Below are positions 57,512 to 64,000 of a DNA stretch of 64,000 nt, piece by piece. A program made the position numbers and the translations under genes. Source of the DNA: Elusimicrobiota bacterium (GTDB taxonomy: Bacteria; Elusimicrobiota; Elusimicrobia; UBA1565; UBA9628); assembly GCA_016209035.1 (NCBI GenBank), contig JACQWX010000001.1, positions 32,157 to 96,156 on the forward strand, written 5' to 3'. The notes under the pieces are model-generated. The model was not told where the DNA came from, did not search any database, and worked only from the letters and a program-made list of their open reading frames with translations. Within the stretch, counting starts at the first letter, position 1, and every line of letters begins with the position of its first letter.

Positions 57512-58888
57512 GTGGAGACCCTGACGGTCCGCATCGAGAGGATGGCCCCCGAGGGCTCCGGCATCGGCCGCGTCCAAGGGCGGGTCGTGTTCGTGCCCTT
57601 CGCGGCGGCCGGGGACCTCCTCGAGGTCGAGGTCACGGCCGCCAAGCCGACATACCTTCGGGCCCGCATCCTGAGAGTGCTCGAGCCCGGGCCGGGCAGG
57701 GTCATGCCCCGCTGTCCCCTCCATTTCGACCCGTCCCGTTCGGGCCCGGCCTGCGGGGGCTGCGACTGGCAGCACCTGGACGGCGAGCGCCAACTCCAGG
57801 CGAAACGGGACATCGTGGCGGACGCCCTCAAGCGCATCGCCAAGACGGGCCTGGCCCCGGTCGAGCCCGTCTTGCCTTCGCCTCGCGCCTGGACCTACCG
57901 CAACAAGGTCCAGGTGCCCTTCGGCCGCGCCCCCGACCCCGGAGCCCCTGCGCTGGCGGGGTTCTACTCAGCCGGCTCCCACCGCATCGTGCCGCTCGAG
58001 GAGTGTCCGGTGCAGACCGACCTTTCGGTGCGCATCCTGCGCCGCGTGCGGGACTTGGCCGCGGGGTTGGGCTGGCGCCCTTACGAGGAAGACACGGGGC
58101 GCGGGTGGCTGAGGCATCTCTTCATCAGGACGAACTCCGAGGGCCAGGCTCTCGTCGCCATCGTGACCAGGGACGAGTCCCTGCCCAGGGGTTCGGAGTT
58201 CGTCCGGGAGGCGCGGTCTTCCTTCCCGCAGGTCGTGGGCCTCTACCAGAACGTCCAGCCCCTGCGGACCTCGGTCATCCTGGGCCCGGTCTGGAAGAGG
58301 CTCTGGGGAAGCCGGGGGCTCAAGGAGCGCGTCGGCCGTCTGCGCTTCATCTGCTCCCCCGGGTCCTTCCTGCAGGTCAACTCGGAGGCGGCCGCGCTCC
58401 TCTACGACCAGGCCCTGGCCGCCCTCACCGAGGGCGGTCGAGCCTTCCCCCTGGCCTTCGACGTCTACTGCGGCGTGGGCGCCATCTCCCTTTGGATCGC
58501 GGGGCGGACGGGCCGCGTGGTCGGCATCGAAGGTAGCAGGACCGCGGTCCAGGATGCCATCCTCAACGCCCGGGCCAACGGCGTGCGCAACGTCAGGTTC
58601 CTCGCCGGCCGGGCCGAGGGCCTCCTGGCCAAGGCCATCCGCGAGGCGGCCGGCCCTGCCGCGGCCGTGGTGGACCCTCCCCGCGGCGGCCTCACCCCCC
58701 CGGTCCTGAGGGGCCTGACGGCCAGGGCCATCGAGCGCGTCGTCTACGTTTCCTGCGACCCCGCCACCTTCGCCAGGGACGCAGGCTACCTCGGCCGGTC
58801 GGGATTGCGCCTTCGCAGGGTCCAGCCCCTGGACCTGTTCCCGCAGACCTCCCACGTGGAAATCGTGGCGCTATTGGATAGGACTTAA
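57512..58888 (+). CDS. TrmA/RlmD-family RNA 5-methyluridine methyltransferase
   Basis: 458 residues from GTG 57512. A TRAM domain (RIERMAPEGSGIGRVQGRVV) is followed by a Fe-S cluster region (CPLHFDPSRSGPACGGCDWQ), SAM motif FDVYCGVGAISLWIA, DPPRGGLTP and the catalytic Cys in VVYVSCDPATFARD. These enzymes methylate U in 23S rRNA (RlmD/RlmC) or tRNA; the target cannot be chosen from sequence alone. It lies on the opposite strand from the island with about 140 bp between their starts. Confidence 0.93.
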   Translation: METLTVRIERMAPEGSGIGRVQGRVVFVPFAAAGDLLEVEVTAAKPTYLRARILRVLEPGPGRVMPRCPLHFDPSRSGPACGGCDWQHLDGERQLQAKRDIVADALKRIAKTGLAPVEPVLPSPRAWTYRNKVQVPFGRAPDPGAPALAGFYSAGSHRIVPLEECPVQTDLSVRILRRVRDLAAGLGWRPYEEDTGRGWLRHLFIRTNSEGQALVAIVTRDESLPRGSEFVREARSSFPQVVGLYQNVQPLRTSVILGPVWKRLWGSRGLKERVGRLRFICSPGSFLQVNSEAAALLYDQALAALTEGGRAFPLAFDVYCGVGAISLWIAGRTGRVVGIEGSRTAVQDAILNARANGVRNVRFLAGRAEGLLAKAIREAAGPAAAVVDPPRGGLTPPVLRGLTARAIERVVYVSCDPATFARDAGYLGRSGLRLRRVQPLDLFPQTSHVEIVALLDRT

Positions 58889-58917
58889 GGCCTAGGCCGC
58901 GCTGGGACCATAGCCAT

Positions 58918-58946
58918 TTGCCAAGAACCGGCGGACGCGGTATGCT
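58918..58946 (+). promoter_or_regulatory. Promoter of the KAEK-repeat gene
   Basis: -35 TTGCCA (58918-58923), 17-bp spacer and -10 TATGCT (58941-58946). Transcription would start near 58953, which supports ATG 58974 as the real start codon. Confidence 0.6.
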
Positions 58947-58973
58947 ATCTGCATGAGTAGAACGAGGTGCCCC

Positions 58974-60524
58974 ATGAGAAAGCCGTGGTCGATCAGCGCC
59001 CTGGTCATCCTCTCCTATCTCGCGGCCGCTTCCGTCGGCGCGCAGCAACGCCAAATCCCGAAATGGGAACCAGTGATCGAGGACTGGGGCGCCTGGCATG
59101 AACTCACTTTCACGGATGAGACGAAGGCCTTCCAGAGCGTCTGGTGCTATTGGGAGAGCTGCGGGCTCCAATCCAAGGCGAAACAGGCGAACCTCTACGT
59201 CTTCAAGGAGAGGCACCGCCACCCCATCAAGGACGGCACCATCGTTGTCATGGACTCCGAGTTCTCTCCTTATGTATTGACCCGCAAGGGCAAGAAATGG
59301 GTCGTGACCAAGCCTGGGACCAAGTTCGAGGCGAGTTTCACCAGCGTGCAGAGCTTTATCCCCCCCCAGATGAAGATACTGGTCAACAGCCCAACCAAGA
59401 TGGCGGAAGACGCCGTCGCCAAGGCTGAGCGGCTCGCCAAGGAGAAGGCTGAGAAGGAACGCCTCGCCAAGCAGAAGGCCGAGAAGGAACGGCTCGCCAA
59501 GGAAAAGGCCGCCAAAGAAGCGAAGGAGAAAGCCGAGAAGGAACGCCTGGCTAAGGAAAAGGCGGAAAAGGAAGCCAAAGAGAAGGCCGAGGCTGAGCGC
59601 CTGGCCCGCGAGAACGCCGGCAAGGAACCCGCCAAGGAGCCGGCGAAGGAGCCCGCCAAGGAGACCATCGCGGCCGAGGAGCTCACTGCTTTCGAGATCA
59701 TGGTGCTCAAATCCGGCGAGACCGCGGACGGGAAGAAGAAGTTCGACGAGGACTATGCCGCGGCCGTGAAGAACAAGGACGCCAAGAAGGAGGAGTACAA
59801 CAAGTTCATCGAGGCCGCCAAGGCCAAGGTCATGGAGAAGGCCCTGGCCTACGTGCATCCCTCATGGGCGCCCAAGAATCCCAACGCCCCCAAGGTCTGG
59901 GACCGCTTCGACACCCTCGAGCAGGACTATATCGAGCAGCGGCTCAAGGAGTTGGGTCCCAACGCCAAAGCCGACTTCGACAAACAGCTGGCGGCGGCGG
60001 AGAAAGACCCCAAGAAGGCCCAGTCCTTCGTCGAGCTCTACCGCAGTCTGGCGAAGGAGGATTTCAGGACCTACACCGGCGCAGGCGCCAGCAAGCTCAC
60101 GGCCAAGGAGCAGCTGGAGAAGATGCGGAACATCATGGCCAGGCTCGACGGCGTGACCGACATCGATGCCGCCCGGAAGATCCTCGACGACGCGGTCCAG
60201 GGCAAAGGCACCGACAAGCCCGTGGACAAGCAGCCGGCCGGCAAGGAAGAGGCCAACCAGACCATCCCGCCGAAGGGGAACCTCGGCAACAGCCCCTCCA
60301 AGGCGCCGGCCACGCTGGTCCCCCCTCCCAAGGGCGCTGACGGCGGCGAGGACGCCGCGAAGAAAGGGACGGATTGGAAGAATTGGACCAAGAGGATAGG
60401 CTCGACCGCCTTGTTCGCGGGCGCGCTCGCCATCATCGGCTCGATCTTCGGAGCGCCCCTGCTCTTCGCCGTCGTAGGCATCGGGCTCGGGGTCCTCTAC
60501 AACTGGCAAGTCGAGAAGTGGTAG
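58974..60524 (+). CDS. Exported Lys/Glu/Ala coiled-coil protein with C-terminal membrane helices
   Basis: 516 residues from ATG 58974 (GAGGTG ribosome site; promoter -10 at 58941). The signal peptide is WSISALVILSYLAAASVGA. Residues about 25-135 form an SH3-like globular part with two Cys (VWCYWESCGL). A Lys/Glu/Ala repeat coiled coil follows (EKERLAKEKAEKE units, about 145-215), then PAKE repeats, a helical middle domain, a Pro-rich linker and a C-terminal hydrophobic segment (TALFAGALAIIGSIFGAPLL). The coil resembles the TolA stalk. No family is recognised. It may span the periplasm. An ATG 21 bp upstream would fall at the start of transcription. Confidence 0.75.
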   Translation: MRKPWSISALVILSYLAAASVGAQQRQIPKWEPVIEDWGAWHELTFTDETKAFQSVWCYWESCGLQSKAKQANLYVFKERHRHPIKDGTIVVMDSEFSPYVLTRKGKKWVVTKPGTKFEASFTSVQSFIPPQMKILVNSPTKMAEDAVAKAERLAKEKAEKERLAKQKAEKERLAKEKAAKEAKEKAEKERLAKEKAEKEAKEKAEAERLARENAGKEPAKEPAKEPAKETIAAEELTAFEIMVLKSGETADGKKKFDEDYAAAVKNKDAKKEEYNKFIEAAKAKVMEKALAYVHPSWAPKNPNAPKVWDRFDTLEQDYIEQRLKELGPNAKADFDKQLAAAEKDPKKAQSFVELYRSLAKEDFRTYTGAGASKLTAKEQLEKMRNIMARLDGVTDIDAARKILDDAVQGKGTDKPVDKQPAGKEEANQTIPPKGNLGNSPSKAPATLVPPPKGADGGEDAAKKGTDWKNWTKRIGSTALFAGALAIIGSIFGAPLLFAVVGIGLGVLYNWQVEKW

Positions 60525-60527
60525 GGC

Positions 60528-61007
60528 CTATTTCTTCGCGTCTTCCGGCTTAAGGCCCCAGGCCAGGCAGACCGCGCCGACCGTGATGCAGGAGTCAGCC
60601 ACGTTGAACGCGGGCCAGCGCAGGGCCGGCGAGACCCCGAAGTCCAGGAAATCCACCACGAAGCCGTACGCGATGCGGTCGTAAAGGTTCCCCAGCGCGC
60701 CTGCGATCACCAGGAGCGCGCCGTATTGGAGCCAGCGGTTTTCCTTCGGCCATCTCCTGCGCCAGTAGAGAAGCCCGACCAGAAGGACCGCGGCCACGGC
60801 GATGAAGAGCCCGTTCCTCCGCGGCCCCATGCCGAAAGCCGCGCCCGTGTTCTCCACGTAGGTCAAGCGGAAGAACGGAAGCACCGGGATGCCTTCGATG
60901 GGACGCAGGCTCCGCAGGGCCCAGGCCTTGGTCAGCCGGTCCGCGAGGAAAAGCCCCGCGACCAGGAGAGGCTCGATCAGCCGAGCTGCCGGGCGCATCG
61001 GGCGCAA
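60528..61007 (-). CDS. lspA: Lipoprotein signal peptidase
   Basis: 159 residues, four helices. LspA cleaves the signal peptide of prolipoproteins in the inner membrane. Catalytic Asp residues are in GALGNLYDRIAYGFVVDFLD and FNVADSCITVGA, and VENTGAAFG is conserved. It overlaps ileS by 31 bp, a common ileS-lspA pair. Several lipoproteins in this window (DUF900, MA peptidase, thioredoxin-like) are potential substrates. The first methionines (at 61007 and 60998) are both possible starts. Confidence 0.95.
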   Translation of the reverse strand: MRPMRPAARLIEPLLVAGLFLADRLTKAWALRSLRPIEGIPVLPFFRLTYVENTGAAFGMGPRRNGLFIAVAAVLLVGLLYWRRRWPKENRWLQYGALLVIAGALGNLYDRIAYGFVVDFLDFGVSPALRWPAFNVADSCITVGAVCLAWGLKPEDAKK

Positions 61008-63805
61008 AGTTGGGGCTGGCTCGGCTCAGAACCGATGTCGGTCTGATAACGCCAGCAGCGCGGGCACTTGGAGCCGGGCGCTTGAAGGACCTCGACCGAA
61101 AGCTCCTCCGACCCGTCCTGGACCTCGACCTCCGACACGATGAAGAGCTCGGGCCAGTGGACGCCCTGGATGCCGGAGGCCCCGCCTCCCTTGAGGACCG
61201 CCTTGGCCTGGAGGGAGCCGCCGATCTTGCCCGCGGCGCGAGCTTCCTCCAGGGCCTTGAACACGACCGACCGGATGCGCAGGATGGCCTCCCAGCGTCG
61301 GGCCAACTCCGGGTCGGACCAGGAGGCATCCGGCGGTTCCAGGTCCGCCAGGAACACGCTCTCGGCGTTCTTCAACGACGGAGGCAGGCAGCTCCACGCC
61401 TCCTCGGCCGTGAAGGAGATGATCGGCGCGAGCAACTGGTTGAGCCTGCGCGCGAGCTCCGCCATGACCCATTGGCTGGCCCGTCTGGCCGGGTGGTCCG
61501 GAGCGAAGGTGTAGAGCCTGTCCTTGAGCACGTCCAGGTAGAAGGCCGACAGGTCGAAGGCGCAGAAGTCCACGAGCTCGCGGCCGGCCGCGCGGAAGCG
61601 GTAACAGCGGTAGTGCTCGAGGACGGCCGTCTGGAGGGCCGCGAGGCGGTGCAGGACATAGCGCTCGAGCTCCGGCAGGGATTCGGGCCTTCGGCCGTCG
61701 AAATCGTGGAGGTTGCCGAGCAGGTAGCGCAGGGTGTTCCTGATCTTGCGGTAGGCGTCGCGAGGCCCCTCGAGGAGCTTGTCCGAGATGCGGACGTCGT
61801 CCGTGAAGTCCGACAAGGCCACCCACATCCTCAGCACGTCGGCGCCGAGCTTGTGGATGACGTCCTGAGGGGCCATCGCATTGCCCGCGGACTTGTGCAT
61901 GGCGTGGCCGTGCTCGTCGAGGATGAAGCCGTGGGTGAGCACCTCGCGGTACGGCGCCCTCCCCTGAAGCGCGACCGACAAGACCAAGGAGGCCTGGAAC
62001 CAGCCCCGGTGCTGGTCCGAGCCCTCGAGGTAGAGGTCGGCGGGCTCCGAACCCTTGGGCCTGACGCCCAGCCAGGACGCGCCGGAATCGATCCAGACGT
62101 CCAGGATGTCGCGCTCCCTTGTCAGCGCCGCGTGCCCGCACGCGGCGCACTTCGTCCCGTCCGGAAGGAACCGCCATTCCAGGGCTTGCGCCGAGTCCTT
62201 CCGGCCCGCGCCTGACGCCGCCCTGACCGGCCGGCCCATGTCCTCGAACCAGAAGTCGGAGCCGTCCGACGCGGTCTTCTTCTCGATCGCTTCCAACACC
62301 GCGTCGTCCGTCATGGGCTTGCGGCAGGCCGCGCAGTAGAGGACCGGGATGGGCGTGCCCCAGACCCTCTGCCGGGAGATGCACCAATCGGGGCGGGAGG
62401 TGACCATGCCCGAGATGCGGGCGCGGCCTTCCTCCGGCACCCAGGCCACCTCGTCGATCGCCTTCAGGAGCGCCCGGCGCAGGCCTTCGTGCTTCACATC
62501 GAGGAACCACTGCTCCGTGGCCCGGAACACGATGGGGTTCTTGCACCGCCAGCAGTGCGGGTAGCTGTGCTCGACGCTCGCAGCCGTCAGCAGGAGACCC
62601 TTGGCTCCCAAGGCGGCGGCAGCGGCCTCGTTGCCCTCCCTGAGGACGCGCTTGCCGGCCAAGCCGTCGGGGGCGTCGGCCGTGAACCGGCCGGCCTCGT
62701 CCACGGGCGAGAGGAGGTCCAGCCCCTGAGCCCGGCCCGTCTCGAAGTCCTCTTGGCCGTGGCCGGGAGCCGTGTGCACGATCCCGGTGCCGTCCTGGGA
62801 GCTGACGTAGTCGGCCAGCACGGCCTTGCTCTCTTGATCCGGGTGGAAGGGTCTCGAGCAGCGCACGAGCGCGACGATCTCCGAGCCCGACCATGAGCCC
62901 TCGACGCGTACGACCTTGGCCCCGACCTCGGCAGCCACGGCGTCGAGCCTGGCCTTGGCCAGCACCCAGAGATGGTCGGCCTCGGCCCAATGGACCCGGG
63001 CCAGGACGTACTCGAGCTTGGGGTGGAAGGCCAGCCCGGTGTTGGCGGGCAGGGTCCAGGGCGTCGTGGTCCAGATGAGCGCCCGGGCCTTGGACAACGG
63101 CCCCGAGGCCCCGGCCATCGGCTGGAAGGCGACGTGGATCGAGCGGGAAGTCTTGTCCTTGTATTCGACCTCGGCCTCCGCGAGCGCGGTCTCGCAGTGC
63201 GCGCACCAGCAGACTGTCCTCAAGCCCCGGTAGACGTAGCCCTTTCCCATGAGCACCCGGAAGGCGTGCAGGGTCTTCGACTCGTACCCGGGGGACATGG
63301 TCGTGTAGGGGTGCGGCCAGTCCCCCATCACGCCCAGGCGCTTGAAATCGTCCCTCTGGATCCCGATGAACCTGCCTGCGAACTCCGCGGCCTGCCGGCG
63401 GAAAGCCGGCAGGTCCTGGATGGCGCGCTTGGAGACCTTGAGCTCCTTGAGGAGCGCGGTCTCGATGGGCAGGCCGTGGCAGTCCCAGCCCGGGACGTAC
63501 GGCGTCTTCATCCCCATCAAGGCCCTGGACTTGACGGCCATGTCCTTGAGGATCTTGTTGAGGGCGGTGCCCATGTGGATGGGGCCGTTGGCGTAGGGAG
63601 GCCCGTCATGCAGGACCCATTCGGGGCGGCCGTCGCGGGTCTTCATGAGCCTCTCGTAGAGCCCGAGCTTCTCCCAGGACTCCAGGACCAGCGGCTCACG
63701 GCTGGCAAGGTCCCCCTTCATGGGGAAGGACGTCTGCGGGAGGTTCACCGGCCAGGAAGGCGCCGCCTTCCTGGCCGGCTCTTTTCTCGTATCTTCGTTC
63801 TCCAT
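60977..63805 (-). CDS. ileS: Isoleucyl-tRNA synthetase
   Basis: 942 residues from ATG 63805. HIGH-type motif PYANGPIHMGTALNKILKD, editing domain (WTTTPWTLPANTGLAF), WCISRQRVWGTPIPV, the KMSKS equivalent reading AMHKSAGNAM, and a C-terminal zinc site (CPRCWRYQ, CARCARQLG) mark a bacterial IleS. It loads tRNA-Ile and edits valine. An AAGAGG ribosome site and a TGCTATCAT box lie upstream; an open stretch to 63880 is not conserved. It is followed by lspA with overlap. Confidence 0.97.
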   Translation of the reverse strand: MENEDTRKEPARKAAPSWPVNLPQTSFPMKGDLASREPLVLESWEKLGLYERLMKTRDGRPEWVLHDGPPYANGPIHMGTALNKILKDMAVKSRALMGMKTPYVPGWDCHGLPIETALLKELKVSKRAIQDLPAFRRQAAEFAGRFIGIQRDDFKRLGVMGDWPHPYTTMSPGYESKTLHAFRVLMGKGYVYRGLRTVCWCAHCETALAEAEVEYKDKTSRSIHVAFQPMAGASGPLSKARALIWTTTPWTLPANTGLAFHPKLEYVLARVHWAEADHLWVLAKARLDAVAAEVGAKVVRVEGSWSGSEIVALVRCSRPFHPDQESKAVLADYVSSQDGTGIVHTAPGHGQEDFETGRAQGLDLLSPVDEAGRFTADAPDGLAGKRVLREGNEAAAAALGAKGLLLTAASVEHSYPHCWRCKNPIVFRATEQWFLDVKHEGLRRALLKAIDEVAWVPEEGRARISGMVTSRPDWCISRQRVWGTPIPVLYCAACRKPMTDDAVLEAIEKKTASDGSDFWFEDMGRPVRAASGAGRKDSAQALEWRFLPDGTKCAACGHAALTRERDILDVWIDSGASWLGVRPKGSEPADLYLEGSDQHRGWFQASLVLSVALQGRAPYREVLTHGFILDEHGHAMHKSAGNAMAPQDVIHKLGADVLRMWVALSDFTDDVRISDKLLEGPRDAYRKIRNTLRYLLGNLHDFDGRRPESLPELERYVLHRLAALQTAVLEHYRCYRFRAAGRELVDFCAFDLSAFYLDVLKDRLYTFAPDHPARRASQWVMAELARRLNQLLAPIISFTAEEAWSCLPPSLKNAESVFLADLEPPDASWSDPELARRWEAILRIRSVVFKALEEARAAGKIGGSLQAKAVLKGGGASGIQGVHWPELFIVSEVEVQDGSEELSVEVLQAPGSKCPRCWRYQTDIGSEPSQPQLCARCARQLG

Positions 63806-63834
63806 CAGCCTCTTCCCAGGATAAGGAGATGACG

Positions 63835-63843
63835 ATGATAGCA
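63835..63843 (-). promoter_or_regulatory. Extended -10 (TGCTATCAT) of ileS-lspA
   Basis: TGCTATCAT on the minus strand, 29 bp before the ileS ATG. The same nine bases precede gap and the RAM-like gene. Confidence 0.55.
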
Positions 63844-63961
63844 TTTCAGGTGGACACCATCCAGAACTTCCCCGCCGCAAGATAGCCGGCGGCCTTGATC
63901 ACGAGGGACAATAGTCCCCCATGCTCGGCGCCTCCAGGATTGGGAGGAGGCAGGCGAGGAC

Positions 63962-64000
63962 GTGAAGCCTTACCTGCCCGTGTCTCTGCGACCCCCTTAC
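63962..64000 (+). CDS. Possible start of a gene running off the right edge
   Basis: GTG at 63962 opens a frame (MKPYLPVSLRPPY) that continues to the window end, after a GGGAGGAGG-type ribosome site about 15-20 bp upstream. Only 13 codons are visible, so no function can be given, and the call may be wrong. Confidence 0.3.
   Translation, partial: MKPYLPVSLRPPY

Noticed and set aside
63404-63427. Hairpin in ileS as another inserted palindrome
   Set aside because: The coded residues (DLPAFRRQAAEF) align with a normal IleS segment, so the palindrome arises from codon choice.

Overview
The window comes from a GC-rich Gram-negative (diderm) bacterium. It encodes a TolC/RND efflux pump, a TonB/ExbB/ExbD system, an OmpA-like protein, LspA and several predicted lipoproteins. 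The lineage cannot be fixed from the sequence alone. The general style (TPR-rich envelope proteins, TMTC-like TPR glycosyltransferases, very high GC) would suit an uncultured group such as Elusimicrobiota, but that is a guess.

Layout. 1-3.0 kb: the start of a glycogen debranching enzyme gene behind a Trp-rich tandem RAM-like protein, divergent from a DUF900-type lipoprotein hydrolase. 3.1-10.4 kb: an efflux operon (TetR joined in frame to TolC, then MFP, then RND pump) followed by an AmpG-like transporter; a TetR-type operator overlaps its promoter. 10.4-16.3 kb: a HemW-like radical SAM protein, tRNA-Ala, two TMTC-like TPR/GT-C genes (one broken by a poly-G frameshift), fragments of a duplicated neighbour, a Mut7-C RNase-like gene, tRNA-Leu and secG. 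16.3-21.4 kb: pgk, gap and an archaeal-type DUF35/thiolase/HMG-CoA synthase cluster. 21.4-29.2 kb: a Tol/Exb-like motor operon with two ExbD proteins, a TonB-like protein, an OmpA-like protein, a membrane HELGH protein and a 1169-residue TPR protein. 29.3-34.2 kb: a LURP-one-like protein, a 611-bp inverted-repeat element carrying one XRE gene, a WD40 fragment, thrS, tRNA-Val and a thioredoxin-like lipoprotein. 34.2-40.1 kb: an overlapping chain of MA-type peptidase, copA, queF and a divergent two-subunit 2-oxoacid oxidoreductase.

40.2-57.4 kb is a 12-cistron accessory island, all on the minus strand and visibly less GC-rich in places. An Hma-like helicase/methylase/ATPase (DUF3883 helicase, DUF1156 methylase, DUF499 ATPase) is interleaved with two AAA_21 ATPase + DUF4276 pairs, a KGGVGR ParA-like ATPase + P-loop ATPase pair, and Schlafen/AlbA_2 genes. 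The helicase appears to have lost its C-terminal helicase lobe by an in-frame deletion. A second AlbA_2 gene has lost its ATPase domain in the same way and is joined to a duplicated helicase 3' end. This island is the best candidate for a new or remodelled conflict system.

57.5-64 kb returns to housekeeping genes: an RlmD/TrmA-family RNA methyltransferase, a KAEK-repeat exported protein, lspA and ileS.

Two themes run through the window. Palindromic repeats occur inside coding genes, one copy as an in-frame insertion flanked by 16-bp direct repeats. Promoter -10 elements, often TGnTATnAT, repeatedly lie only 6-9 bp from start codons, which predicts leaderless mRNAs.
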